From assembly GCF_024648825.1 (NCBI RefSeq), contig NZ_JANBBE010000012.1, positions 186,001 to 250,000 of the forward strand: a stretch of 64,000 nucleotides of DNA, in the 5' to 3' direction. Under the pieces are notes generated by a model. The model did no database searches and was not told the DNA's origin. It saw nothing but the letters and a program-made list of their open reading frames with translations. A program made the translations under genes and the position numbers. Shown here piece by piece: positions 52,816-60,904 of the stretch (positions are counted from its first letter, which is position 1; each line of letters opens with the position of its first letter). Source of the stretch: Lentzea californiensis. GTDB taxonomy: Bacteria; Actinomycetota; Actinomycetes; Mycobacteriales; Pseudonocardiaceae.

Positions 52816-54690
52816 ATGGGGGAATTCCTCGTCTACACGATCGGCTTCCCGATCACGTTCCTGCTGCTGGTCATGGGCATGGCCCTGGCCGCGCGGCGGA
52901 TCCTCGGCCTGCGCATCGGCCTGATCCGCACCGCGCTGATGTGCGCGCTCGCGATGTCGATCGCGACGAGCATCTTCGGCGAGACGAGCACCGAGCCGTC
53001 CGCCGCCCTCGTCACCGTGCAGCTCGGCCTGTCGATCCTGGTGGTCATCGGGCTGCTGGCGTTCGCCGAGATCATCGTGCCGACCGGCTCGATCCCGCCG
53101 CCCACCGAGTGGTGGGGCATGGCGCGGCGCCGCATCGCGCGGACCCGGCGGTACTCGCGGATCACCGCGATCGCGTTCCGGCACGGCCTGGGGCCCTACC
53201 TGCGCGGCCGGGAACGGACGTCCACGGGGCTCGCTCGGTCGCTGCGGCTCGCGTTGCAGGACGCCGGCGTGACGTTCGTGAAGCTCGGGCAGGTGCTGTC
53301 GACGCGCGCCGACCTGCTGCCGCAGGACTTCGTCGACGAGCTGAGCCTGTTGCAGGACAAGGTGCCTGCGGCGAAGTGGGACCAGGTCCGGGCGGTGCTC
53401 GACGCCGAGGTCGGCCTCGACGCGTTCCAGGAGGTCGACCCCGAGCCCCTGGCGGCGGCCTCGATCGCCCAGGTGCACCGGGCGGTGCTGAAGTCCGGCG
53501 CCGAGGTCGTCGTGAAGGTGCAACGCCCGGACGTCCGCGCGACCGCGGAGGGCGACCTCGACATCGTCACGCGGCTCGCCGAGAAGCTGCAGCGCACGCG
53601 GTGGGGCTCGGCGCTGGGCGTGCGCGACCTCGCGGCGGGGTTCGCCGCGGCGTTGCGCGAGGAGCTCGACTTCAAGATCGAGGCCCGCAACATCACGACC
53701 GTGGCGGCGGCGTCGGACTCGTCCGTCGGGCTGCCCCACGTGCACCTGTCGACCCCTCGGGTCCTGGTGATGGACCGGCTCGTCGGAGTGCCGTTGCGCG
53801 GCGCCTCGGAGGACGTGGGGCTCGCGCGCACCCTGCTGCGGTTCGTACTGCGCCAGGTGATGCTGGACGGCGTCTTCCACGCCGACCCACACCCCGGCAA
53901 CGTGCTGCTGCTCGCCGACGGACGCCTCGGCCTGCTCGACTTCGGCTCGGTCGGGCGGATCGACTCCGCGCTGCGCTCGGCGTTGCAACGGCTGCTGCTG
54001 GCGATCGACCGCAGCGATCCGGCGGGGCTCACGGACGCGTTGCTGGAGCTGACCTCGCGGCCGGAGGACATCGACGAGCAACGGCTGGAACGCGCTCTCG
54101 GCCAGTTCATGGCCCGCCACCTCGGGGCGGGCATGCGGCCGGACGTGGAGATGTTCGGTGACCTGTTCCTGATCGTGTCGCGGTTCGGCCTGAGCATCCC
54201 GCCGGAGATCGCGGCGGTGTTCCGGGCCCTGGCGACGCTGGAGGGCACGCTGGCGGAGCTCGCGCCCGGCTTCAACATCGTCGTGGAGTCGCGGTCGTTC
54301 GCCGCCGAGCAGATCTCCGAACGGCTCACGCCGGAGTCGGTGCAGCGGACCATGGCCGAGGAACTGCAGGCCGTGCTGCCGATGCTGCGCCGGTTGCCGC
54401 GGCGGATCGACCGGATCACCGGGGCGGTGGAGCAGGGCAGGCTGAGCATGTCGATGAGGCTGTTCGCGGACGAACGCGACAGGTCGTTCATCACGGGCCT
54501 GCTGCACCAGGTGATGCTGACCGCGCTGGGCGCGACCGCGGGCGTGATGGCGGTGTTGCTGCTCGGCTCGACCGGGCCGCAGATCGCGGCGGACGTCGGG
54601 CTGCACCAGGTGCTCGGCTACAACCTGCTGATCATCGCCGTGCTGCTGGGCCTACGCGTGGTCGTCACGGTGCTCAGGCCACGCGCCTAG
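52816..54690 (+). CDS. ABC1/AarF/UbiB-family atypical kinase
   Basis: 624 residues. Two or three hydrophobic helices lie at the N-terminus (1-95) and two at the C-terminus (about 575-620). The ABC1 kinase-like core is complete: the KxGQ motif in FVKLGQVLSTRADLLP, the Ala-rich nucleotide loop PLAAASIAQVHRA, the Lys in VVVKVQRPDV, FHADPHPGNVLLL (catalytic loop) and GLLDFGSVGRID (metal Asp). UbiB-type proteins act in isoprenoid-quinone or lipid homeostasis; in actinobacteria the target is unknown. It is monocistronic, between two strong terminators. Confidence 0.91.
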   Translation: MGEFLVYTIGFPITFLLLVMGMALAARRILGLRIGLIRTALMCALAMSIATSIFGETSTEPSAALVTVQLGLSILVVIGLLAFAEIIVPTGSIPPPTEWWGMARRRIARTRRYSRITAIAFRHGLGPYLRGRERTSTGLARSLRLALQDAGVTFVKLGQVLSTRADLLPQDFVDELSLLQDKVPAAKWDQVRAVLDAEVGLDAFQEVDPEPLAAASIAQVHRAVLKSGAEVVVKVQRPDVRATAEGDLDIVTRLAEKLQRTRWGSALGVRDLAAGFAAALREELDFKIEARNITTVAAASDSSVGLPHVHLSTPRVLVMDRLVGVPLRGASEDVGLARTLLRFVLRQVMLDGVFHADPHPGNVLLLADGRLGLLDFGSVGRIDSALRSALQRLLLAIDRSDPAGLTDALLELTSRPEDIDEQRLERALGQFMARHLGAGMRPDVEMFGDLFLIVSRFGLSIPPEIAAVFRALATLEGTLAELAPGFNIVVESRSFAAEQISERLTPESVQRTMAEELQAVLPMLRRLPRRIDRITGAVEQGRLSMSMRLFADERDRSFITGLLHQVMLTALGATAGVMAVLLLGSTGPQIAADVGLHQVLGYNLLIIAVLLGLRVVVTVLRPRA

Positions 54691-54706
54691 CTGCGCCTGT
54701 CTGAAG

Positions 54707-54761
54707 GTTGATGAGGGGAGCTTTCATAAACCTCAGGTTTGGGAAAGCTCCCCTCATCAAC
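54707..54761 (+). terminator. Long hairpin terminator after the ABC1 kinase gene
   Basis: An 18-bp perfect stem (54707-54724 with 54744-54761) with a 19-nt loop that itself contains an AAACC/GGTTT dyad. It lies between the kinase gene and the convergent small gene, so it may act in both directions. Confidence 0.85.
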
Positions 54762-54787
54762 GTCGTGGGGCGCGCTGAGCCACGCCA

Positions 54788-55192
54788 CTAGAACTGCCTG
54801 CGGTACACGGACACGTCGTCACGCCACACGCCGAACACGTCCGGCGCGGACTGCACGACCGTCATCTCGTTGAGGTGGCCGAGCACCCTCCAGGCACGCG
54901 CAACCGCTTGCGCACCCGCGTAGGCGATCGTGCAGAAACGACGCGGCTCGACGACCGTGCGCACGCGGTCGACGTGGCCGACGCTCATCGGCGTGTCCTG
55001 CCAGAGGTCCAATGTGTACCCGGTGCGGATGGGGTCGCCGGACCCCAGCACGCCCTCGATGCTGACGACCAGCCGATCGCGTTCCAGCCTCAGGTCGTAG
55101 TGACCACTTCGCGGCGGAGTGCCACCGGTGTACGCGGAGCGTGCCGGGTCGAGCACCCAGTGCCCGAGAAAAGGCACGAGATCGTCACTCAT
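54788..55192 (-). CDS. Small conserved hypothetical protein, lipocalin-like
   Basis: 134 residues, cytoplasmic, beta-rich, starting MSDDLVPFLGHWVLDPARSAYTGG. The opening (G-x-W-x-L-D-P-x-R-S-x-Y) and SGHYDLRLERDRLVVSIEG resemble small beta-barrel proteins with a WxLdPakS motif. Two His (GHYDL, VGHVDRVRTV) might line a pocket. No function can be assigned. It is divergent from the VTT membrane protein by 70 bp. Confidence 0.6.
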   Translation of the reverse strand: MSDDLVPFLGHWVLDPARSAYTGGTPPRSGHYDLRLERDRLVVSIEGVLGSGDPIRTGYTLDLWQDTPMSVGHVDRVRTVVEPRRFCTIAYAGAQAVARAWRVLGHLNEMTVVQSAPDVFGVWRDDVSVYRRQF

Positions 55193-55262
55193 GTGTGTCC
55201 CTTCGCGGAACCTGCGCCACTGGCGGATTGTCCGGCGGATCGACGTGGGCGACCATCACCCG

Positions 55263-55913
55263 ATGAGTTATGAGACGGGCGTCCGGTGGAAGTGGATACC
55301 GGCCGTCGTGCTCGGCTTCGTGCTGCTGAGCTGGATCGTGTTCGAGGCACTGGACCTCATCGACTTCGACGGAGTCGTGACGTGGGTGCGCGGCATCGAC
55401 CCGGTGTGGGCGGCGGCGGCGATCTTCGCCCTGCTGGTCGTGGACGTGCTGCTGCCCGTTCCGTCCACCCCGCTCATCGTGCTGGCCGGAACGGCACTCG
55501 GCCTGCCCCTGGGGCTGGCACTCGCGGTAGTCGGATCCCTGGGTTCCTCTGCCGCAGGGTACGCCCTGGGGCGGTTCGCGGGCCCGTGGCTGGTGCGCCG
55601 GGTGGTCACCATCGAGGAGCTCACCGAGATGCGGCGCTGGGGCCGTCAGTTCGGGCCCTGGTTCTTCGGAGTGGCACGCGGCATTCCGATGATGGCGGAG
55701 ACGGTGTCCGTGTCCGCCGGGGTGTCGCGGGTGTCCTTCCGGACCTTCATGTCGTTCACCCTCGTCGGGACCATCCCCATTTGCGCCGCCTACGTGTTCG
55801 CCGGATCGCAGGCCGACACCGTCGAGCAGATCGTGATGATCAGCGCCGCCGGTTTCCTGCTGACGGTCGGCCTGTTCTACATGCTGCGCCGGCTCGTGAA
55901 GGCGGCGCCTTAG
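55263..55913 (+). CDS. DedA/VTT-domain membrane protein
   Basis: 216 residues from MSYETGVRWKWIPAVVLGFVLLSW; the upstream in-frame extension covers the promoter of the divergent gene. Five hydrophobic segments include the VTT/SNARE-associated core: PSTPLIVLAGTALGLPLGLALAVVGSLGSSAAGYALGRFAG, followed by RWGRQFGPWFFGVARGIPMMAETVSVSAGVSRVSFRTF with the conserved Arg-Gly-Ile-Pro. DedA-family proteins are implicated in lipid-carrier flipping. The gene ends 15 nt before the first Y RNA-like unit. Confidence 0.87.
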   Translation: MSYETGVRWKWIPAVVLGFVLLSWIVFEALDLIDFDGVVTWVRGIDPVWAAAAIFALLVVDVLLPVPSTPLIVLAGTALGLPLGLALAVVGSLGSSAAGYALGRFAGPWLVRRVVTIEELTEMRRWGRQFGPWFFGVARGIPMMAETVSVSAGVSRVSFRTFMSFTLVGTIPICAAYVFAGSQADTVEQIVMISAAGFLLTVGLFYMLRRLVKAAP

Positions 55914-55928
55914 GAAAACCCTTTGCGC

Positions 55929-56086
55929 GGTGTGGTTGTATGAATGTGCGCCCGGTGCGCAGCGAAGGGTTACTTCGGCGATTTCTCAGGTTCGACTCCT
56001 GAGGCCGGTTCCGGCCGGTCTCCGCTCACCCCGGTGAGCACGTCACCCTCCGCGATTTGATCTCGGGCGTCCAAAAACTCCACACC
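55929..56086 (+). ncRNA. Y RNA-like gene 1 with tRNA-like module (YrlA type)
   Basis: The ends pair (GGTGTGG 55929-55935 with CCACACC 56080-56086). Inside, GCCCG pairs with CGGGC, then an internal loop holds the conserved strands GTGCGCA and GATTTGATCT, then GCGAAGGGT pairs with ACCCTCCGC (one mismatch). The distal part is a permuted tRNA mimic: T arm 55985-56003 with loop TTCGACT; an acceptor-like helix 56003-56008/56015-56020 capped by a 6-nt loop; a D arm 56024-56039 with GCTC/GAGC and a loop containing GG. Bacterial Y RNAs scaffold Ro60, and YrlA RNAs carry such a module. The Ro60 gene lies just downstream. Confidence 0.82.
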
Positions 56087-56109
56087 GGTCAGAATTAAAT
56101 CGCTGGCCA

Positions 56110-56217
56110 GGTGTGGTTGCATAGAAATAGCACCCGGTGCGAAGCCAACGGTTACTTCGTCTCAAAACGCAAACACACCGTTGGCGGTTTTGATCTCGGG
56201 AGCACACAACTCCACAC
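56110..56217 (+). ncRNA. Y RNA-like gene 2, without tRNA-like module
   Basis: The ends pair (GTGTGG near 56111 with CCACAC 56212-56217), CCCG pairs with CGGG, the internal loop has GTGCGAA and GTTTTGATCT, and GCCAACGGT pairs perfectly with ACCGTTGGC. These are the same elements in the same order as in unit 1, but the apical part is only about 30 nt of A/C-rich sequence with no T or D arm. It could be a stem-only Y RNA binding Ro60 without an effector module. Its 3' arm overlaps the 5' arm of unit 3. Confidence 0.72.
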
Positions 56218-56359
56218 GTGTCCGGTGCGAAGCAGAGGGTTACTTCCACTGTTAATGGGCGGGTTGCGGGTTCGAGTCCCGCCAGACGGGAAACCGGCTG
56301 TAGCTCAAATGGCAGAGCAGCTACGTACCTTCCGCGACCTTGATCTCGGACACGTGTGG
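56212..56359 (+). ncRNA. Y RNA-like gene 3 with tRNA-like module (YrlA type)
   Basis: The ends form a 13-bp perfect stem (56212-56224 with 56347-56359). The conserved internal loop strands GTGCGAA and CTTGATCT follow, then GCAGAGGGT pairs with ACCTTCCGC. The distal module is an excellent permuted tRNA: T arm 56266-56282 (GCGGG, loop TTCGAGT, CCCGC); acceptor-like helix 56283-56289/56294-56300 with one mismatch and a GAAA tetraloop; bases TA (positions 8-9 of tRNA); D arm 56303-56318 (GCTC, loop AAATGGCA, GAGC). It ends 43 nt before the Ro60 start codon. Confidence 0.85.
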
Positions 56360-56402
56360 GGTTTGTGGGCTCCCTTTCGTTTTTCCTGAGGGGGAAGAGC
56401 CG

Positions 56403-57992
56403 ATGGCGAAGTTCAACATCTTCCGCGCACGTCCGGCGGGCACCAGCCCGGTCGCCACGGCGCCGGTTCCGACCAGCGTCACCCACGAGGGTGGCGACGG
56501 CTACGCGCGCGACACGAAGTCCGAGCTGTTCCTGCTCGCCGTGTCGAACATGGGCGGCGAGGACACGTTCTACGAGTCCGGCACCCAGCGCGACAACCGC
56601 TTCGCCCAGCTCGTGCACAAGGCCGCCCTGTCGGATCCCGAGTGGACCGCGCGCCTGCTCCAGTGGCTGCGCAACGAGGCGAACATGCGCACGGCGTCGC
56701 TCGTCGGCGCGGCCGAGTTCGTCCTCGCGCGGCTGGTGGCCGAGTCCGACGCCGGCGTCACCAACCGCGCCGTCGTGGCCTCCGTGCTGCAGCGCGCCGA
56801 CGAGCCGGGCGAACTCCTCGCCTACTGGACCAGCCAGAACGGCCGGCGCGTGCCGAAGCCCATCAAGCGCGGCATCGCCGACGCCGTCCAGCGCCTGTAC
56901 AACGAGCGCGCGGTCCTCAAGTGGGACAGCGACGCCCGCGGCTTCCGCATGGCCGACGTGCTGAACCTCGCGCACCCCTCGCCCGCAGCCCCGTGGCAGG
57001 GCGCGCTGTTCCAGCACGTGCTGGACCGCCGCCGTTCCGCCGACGCCGACGTACCCGCCGACCTTCGCGTGATCGCGGCACGGCGGGCGCTGATGGCATG
57101 GCCGGTCGAGCAGCGCCGCGCGCTGTTCGAGCGTCCCGACGCGGTCGACGTGCTGCGCCGGGCGGGGATGACGTGGGAGTCCGTGGCCGGCTGGTTGCAG
57201 GGACCGCTGACCCGTGAGGTGTGGGAGGCGCTGGCGCCGTCCATGGGCTACATGGCTCTGCTGAGGAGCCTCAGGAACTTCGACGAGGCCGGCATGTCCG
57301 ACGAGGCGGCGGCAGCCGTCGCGGCACGACTGGCCGACCCGGGCCAGGTCACGCGCTCGCGGCAGTTCCCGTTCCGCTTCCTGTCCGCCTACGAGGCGGC
57401 GCCGAGCCTGCGCTGGGGCCACGCCCTGGACCAGGCACTGCAGGCGTCGCTGTCGAACCTGCCCGCACTGCCCGGCCGCTCGCTGATCCTCGTCGACACC
57501 TCGGCGTCGATGACGACCGGTGCGATCTCGGCGCGTTCGAAGGTCACCCCGGCGAAGGCCGCGGCGGTCTTCGGCGTCGCGCTGGGCGCGAAGGGCGAGC
57601 AGGTCGACGTCGTCGGGTTCGCGGACGGCACGTTCCGGCACGACATCGCGCGCGGTGCGTCCGTCATCCGCGAGGTGGACAGGTTCCTCAAGCGGATCGG
57701 CGAGGTCGGGCACGGCACCGACATCGTCGGGTCGCTGAAGCGCACCTACCGGCGCCACGACCGCGTGTTCATCATCTCGGACATGCAGACGATGTCCGGG
57801 TACTACGGCCAGGGTGTCTCGGACGTCGTGCCGGCGCACGTGCCGGTCTACGGGTTCAACCTCGGTGGCTACCGGAACGCCGCGTACGCCACCGGCAAGG
57901 CGAACCGCCACGAGTTCGGCGGCCTCACGGACGCCACGTTCAGGGCGATCCCGCTGCTCGAAGCAGGTCGTGACGCGGCTTGGCCGTTCTGA
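56403..57992 (+). CDS. rsr: Ro60 homologue (TROVE + von Willebrand A domain)
   Basis: 529 residues from MAKFNIFRARPAGTSPVATA with a GAGGGGGA ribosome-binding site. Residues about 30-355 are the TROVE HEAT-repeat ring (DTKSELFLLAVSNMGGEDTFYESGTQRDNRFAQLVHKAA; LQWLRNEANMRTASLVGAAEF; MGYMALLRSLRNFDEAG, the helix lining the RNA-binding face). Residues about 358-529 are the vWA domain with an intact MIDAS (VDTSASM, 365-370; HGTDI; ISDMQTM). Ro60 binds misfolded RNAs in its cavity and Y RNA on its outer surface; in Deinococcus it works with PNPase. Three Y RNA-like genes immediately upstream on the same strand make this a self-contained Ro60 RNP locus. Confidence 0.93.
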   Translation: MAKFNIFRARPAGTSPVATAPVPTSVTHEGGDGYARDTKSELFLLAVSNMGGEDTFYESGTQRDNRFAQLVHKAALSDPEWTARLLQWLRNEANMRTASLVGAAEFVLARLVAESDAGVTNRAVVASVLQRADEPGELLAYWTSQNGRRVPKPIKRGIADAVQRLYNERAVLKWDSDARGFRMADVLNLAHPSPAAPWQGALFQHVLDRRRSADADVPADLRVIAARRALMAWPVEQRRALFERPDAVDVLRRAGMTWESVAGWLQGPLTREVWEALAPSMGYMALLRSLRNFDEAGMSDEAAAAVAARLADPGQVTRSRQFPFRFLSAYEAAPSLRWGHALDQALQASLSNLPALPGRSLILVDTSASMTTGAISARSKVTPAKAAAVFGVALGAKGEQVDVVGFADGTFRHDIARGASVIREVDRFLKRIGEVGHGTDIVGSLKRTYRRHDRVFIISDMQTMSGYYGQGVSDVVPAHVPVYGFNLGGYRNAAYATGKANRHEFGGLTDATFRAIPLLEAGRDAAWPF

Positions 57993-57995
57993 CGG

Positions 57996-58032
57996 TGTGA
58001 GAGCTCTCCATGACGCGGAGAGCTCTCACACT
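57996..58032 (+). terminator. Intrinsic terminator after the Ro60 gene
   Basis: A 15-bp perfect stem (57996-58010 with 58018-58032) closes a 7-nt loop and is followed by TTACTTT. It starts 4 nt after the Ro60 stop codon and ends the Y RNA-Ro60 unit. Confidence 0.88.
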
Positions 58033-58059
58033 TACTTTCCGTTAGCGTGTTGACCAGGT

Positions 58060-58065
58060 ATGATG
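58060..58065 (+). promoter_or_regulatory. Leaderless promoter of the HxlR gene
   Basis: TATGAT, a near-consensus -10 box, lies 5 nt before the ATG at 58071, so transcription should start at the start codon. No good -35 is seen at the expected distance, although TTGACC overlaps the region at 58051-58056. Confidence 0.55.
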
Positions 58066-58070
58066 CCCGC

Positions 58071-58424
58071 ATGGACTACAACGTGTTCGCGAAAGCGTGC
58101 CCGTCGCGTCCCACGCTGGAGCACATCACCGGCAGGTGGGGCAGCCTGACGCTGACCGCGCTCGCCGACGGGCAACTGCGCTTCAACGAGCTGCGCCGCC
58201 GCGTCGACGGGGTCAGCGAGAAGATGCTGTCCCAGACGTTGCAGGCGCTGGAGCGCGACGGACTCGTGCTCCGCGAAGCCCAGAACACGAACCCGCCGCG
58301 CGTCGACTACAGCCTCACGCCGCTGGGCCGGGAGACGGCCGAGCGGTTGCTGTCGCTGATCCACCTGCTCGAGGGCCGCATGCCTGAGGTGCTGGCCGCG
58401 CAGGCCGCGTACGACGCCCGCTGA
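58071..58424 (+). CDS. HxlR-family winged-helix regulator
   Basis: 117 residues from MDYNVFAKACPSRPTLEHITGRWGSLTLTAL. The HxlR signature is clear: a single N-terminal Cys (CPS), ITGRWGSLTLTALADGQLRFNELRRRVDGVSEKMLSQTLQALERDGLVLRE and VDYSLTPLGRE. The Cys suggests redox or electrophile sensing, as in several HxlR proteins. The target is unknown, since neither neighbour is an obvious partner. Confidence 0.9.
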   Translation: MDYNVFAKACPSRPTLEHITGRWGSLTLTALADGQLRFNELRRRVDGVSEKMLSQTLQALERDGLVLREAQNTNPPRVDYSLTPLGRETAERLLSLIHLLEGRMPEVLAAQAAYDAR

Positions 58425-58463
58425 CCGGCTAATCCGCTTGTCTCGGCCGCTTACGCTGATCGC

Positions 58464-59081
58464 GTGAGAGGTTGTGGACTTTGCTGGAGCCAGGCTGAGC
58501 TGGACGTGCTCGACGGCGATCCCGAGCCGGTGCCGGCCGCGGTCGTGCAGAAGTTCGCCTGGGAGAGCACGGACCACTTCGAGCGTGACGAGTACGAGCT
58601 CGCCTGGCGGAGGCTCGGGTACCGCGTGGTCCAGGAGCTGGAACGCTTCCCGGACGACAAGCTGACCGCGGGACTGCAGTGGGCGCGGTGGCCGAGCTGG
58701 CCAGAGGCCGAGCGGACCGCGCTACGCGCACCGATCACCGACCTCATCGGGCGTGTGGCCGGCGACCAGGAGCGCTGGCGGCAGCTGGACGAGCTGATCC
58801 AGGCCGCACCACAGCTGGACCAGGACATGACTCCGTGGTTGCGGCTCGTCGACGACTTCCAGGACGCGCTCGTCGCCCAGCTCGCCGAGTCCTACGCAGG
58901 GGACTACACGTACAGCAACGGTTTCATGCTCATCTGGATGACGTGGGACGAGCCCGGACGGCCGATCCTCGACTGGCTGCTCTCCCCCGCGCTGCGGTCC
59001 CGCCTGTCCGGAGTGGACACACGGAACGCGCAGCGCGCGGTGGAGCTCATCGATCTGATGGTGGAGTTCAGCATTCGATGA
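58464..59081 (+). CDS. Hypothetical protein
   Basis: 205 residues from a GTG ([20 protein letters not shown]). I do not recognise a family. It is soluble, acidic and Trp-rich ([38 protein letters not shown]), with a CxxC near the N-terminus that is not repeated. A TACGCT -10-like box 6 nt upstream suggests a leaderless transcript. The 3' end overlaps sdaA by 14 nt. Confidence 0.65.
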   Translation: MRGCGLCWSQAELDVLDGDPEPVPAAVVQKFAWESTDHFERDEYELAWRRLGYRVVQELERFPDDKLTAGLQWARWPSWPEAERTALRAPITDLIGRVAGDQERWRQLDELIQAAPQLDQDMTPWLRLVDDFQDALVAQLAESYAGDYTYSNGFMLIWMTWDEPGRPILDWLLSPALRSRLSGVDTRNAQRAVELIDLMVEFSIR

Positions 59082-60432
59082 CGTTCACGGCGAGTCCGCC
59101 GCGAGCTGTCTCCTTGTACTTCACCGACATGTCCTTGCCGGTGTCCCTCATGGTCTTGATGACCTTGTCGAGCGACACGAAGTGCGAACCGTCGCCGCGC
59201 AAAGCCATGCGCACGGCCGTGATGGCCTTGATGGACGCGACGGCGTTGCGTTCGATGCACGGGATCTGCACCAGGCCGCCGATCGGGTCGCAGGTCAGGC
59301 CGAGGTTGTGCTCCATGGCGATCTCGGCGGCGTTCTCGACCTGTTCGGGGGTGCCGCCGAGCACCTCGGCGAGGCCGCCGGCGGCCATCGAGCAGGCCGA
59401 GCCGACCTCGCCCTGGCAGCCGACCTCGGCGCCGGAGATCGACGCGTTCTCCTTGAACAGCACGCCGATCGCGGCGGCCGTGAGCAGAAAGCGCACCACG
59501 CCGTCGTCGGACGCTCCTGGCACGAACTTCGTGTAGTAGTGCAGGACCGCCGGGACGATGCCGGCCGCGCCGTTGGTCGGTGCGGTGACGACACGGCCGC
59601 CTGCCGCGTTCTCCTCGTTGACCGCGAGCGCGAAGAGCGTCACCCAGTCCATGACCCGCAGCGGGTCGGTGACGAAGTGCTCGCCCTCCAGCGACTTGCG
59701 CATTTCGGCGGCGCGGCGGCGGACCTTCAGTCCGCCGGGCAGGATGCCTTGCTCGGTGCAGCCGCGTTCGACGCACTCCTGCATGACGTGCCAGATGTGC
59801 AGGAGTCCTTCGCGGATCTCGGTTTCCGTGCGCCACGACAGCTCGTTGGCCATCATGATCTCGCTGATCGACAGGCCGGTCTCGCGGCAGCGCGCGAGGA
59901 GCTGGTCGCCGGTCAGGAACGGGTGGGGCAACGGCGTGGAGTCCGGTTTGATCCGGTCGGTGCCGCTGGCGTTCTCGTCGACGACGAACCCGCCGCCGAT
60001 CGAGTAGTAGACGGCGCGCTCGACCGGGTTGCCGTCCGCGTACGCCTCGAAGCTCATTCCGTTGGGGTGCAACGGGAGTGACTTGCGGCGGTGCATGACG
60101 AGGTCGCGGTCGTGCACGAAGTCGATCTCGTGCGTGCCGCCGAGCTTCAGCCGGCGGCTGGAGATGATCTCCTCGACGCGTTCGGCCGCGGCGGTGGGAT
60201 CGACTTCTTCCGGGAGGTTGCCTTCCAGGCCCAGGAACACGGCCTTGGGGCTGCCGTGGCCGTGGCCGGTCGCGCCGAGCGAGCCGAACAGCTCGACGTG
60301 CACGCGGTCCACTTCGGACGCACGCGCGCCGAGCTTCTCGACGAACATCGCGGCCGCGCGCATCGGTCCGACCGTGTGGGAGCTGGACGGTCCGATGCCG
60401 ACGGAGAACAGGTCGAAAACGCTGATCGCCAC
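59068..60432 (-). CDS. sdaA: L-serine ammonia-lyase (iron-sulfur)
   Basis: 454 residues from a GTG with AAGGA 8-9 nt upstream. It converts L-serine to pyruvate and ammonia. Both beta ([31 protein letters not shown]) and alpha parts ([53 protein letters not shown]) are in one chain, as in the single-chain bacterial enzymes, and the Cys ligands of the 4Fe-4S cluster (CQG..SAC, CDP, PC) are present. It follows gcvH by 28 nt behind a glycine riboswitch, which links serine deamination to glycine supply. Confidence 0.94.
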   Translation of the reverse strand: MAISVFDLFSVGIGPSSSHTVGPMRAAAMFVEKLGARASEVDRVHVELFGSLGATGHGHGSPKAVFLGLEGNLPEEVDPTAAAERVEEIISSRRLKLGGTHEIDFVHDRDLVMHRRKSLPLHPNGMSFEAYADGNPVERAVYYSIGGGFVVDENASGTDRIKPDSTPLPHPFLTGDQLLARCRETGLSISEIMMANELSWRTETEIREGLLHIWHVMQECVERGCTEQGILPGGLKVRRRAAEMRKSLEGEHFVTDPLRVMDWVTLFALAVNEENAAGGRVVTAPTNGAAGIVPAVLHYYTKFVPGASDDGVVRFLLTAAAIGVLFKENASISGAEVGCQGEVGSACSMAAGGLAEVLGGTPEQVENAAEIAMEHNLGLTCDPIGGLVQIPCIERNAVASIKAITAVRMALRGDGSHFVSLDKVIKTMRDTGKDMSVKYKETARGGLAVNVIEC

Positions 60433-60460
60433 TGATCAGTCCTTCGTGGTGGTGGGGCGG

Positions 60461-60844
60461 TCAGTCAGACTTGGTGAGCTCGGCGTACTTCGTCGCCGTC
60501 AGAAGGTTCTCCGCCGAGTCCACGCGAACCCTGAACAGCCAGCCGGCACCGTACGGGTCGGTGTTCACGACGGCCGGGTCGTCCACGACGGCGCTGTTGA
60601 CCTCGATCACCTCACCGGTGACGGGCGAGAACAGGTCGCTCACGGACTTGGTGGACTCCAGTTCGCCGCAGACCTCGTTGGTGACGACCTTGGCACCGAC
60701 CTCGGGGAGCTGGATGTACACGATGTCGCCGAGCGCGTCGGCCGCGTACTCGGTGATTCCGCAGGTCAGCGGGTCCTGGGTGCCCGGTGTCCAGTCGACC
60801 CACTCGTGCTCGACGGTGTAGAGCAGGTTTTCGGGGAACTCCAC
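60461..60844 (-). CDS. gcvH: Glycine cleavage system H protein
   Basis: 127 residues from a GTG with GGAG about 8 nt upstream. The lipoylation site is the Lys in [21 protein letters not shown]; the N-terminal [10 protein letters not shown] and [21 protein letters not shown] are typical. It carries the aminomethyl arm between the P, T and L proteins, whose genes are not in the window. It is the first gene of an operon with sdaA, under the riboswitch upstream. Confidence 0.95.
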   Translation of the reverse strand: MEFPENLLYTVEHEWVDWTPGTQDPLTCGITEYAADALGDIVYIQLPEVGAKVVTNEVCGELESTKSVSDLFSPVTGEVIEVNSAVVDDPAVVNTDPYGAGWLFRVRVDSAENLLTATKYAELTKSD

Positions 60845-60904
60845 GGCGCGACTCCTCTGGCTGTGACGGGTCAGGAAACTTGCGCCCCCTCCGCCGTGCA
60901 GAGT

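Noticed and set aside
55985-56318. Apparent tRNA genes (T arm and D arm sequences)
   Set aside because: The arms occur in permuted order, there is no anticodon arm or free acceptor end, and they are embedded in Y-like stems next to a Ro60 gene. They are better explained as tRNA-like modules of Y RNAs.
56111-56389. A 92-codon frame across Y RNA units 2 and 3
   Set aside because: It has no ribosome-binding site or family similarity, and the underlying bases are explained by conserved RNA pairing.
60845-60904. Second glycine aptamer
   Set aside because: No second set of GAGAG, GCCGAAGG and CUCUCAGG elements lies between the first aptamer and gcvH.
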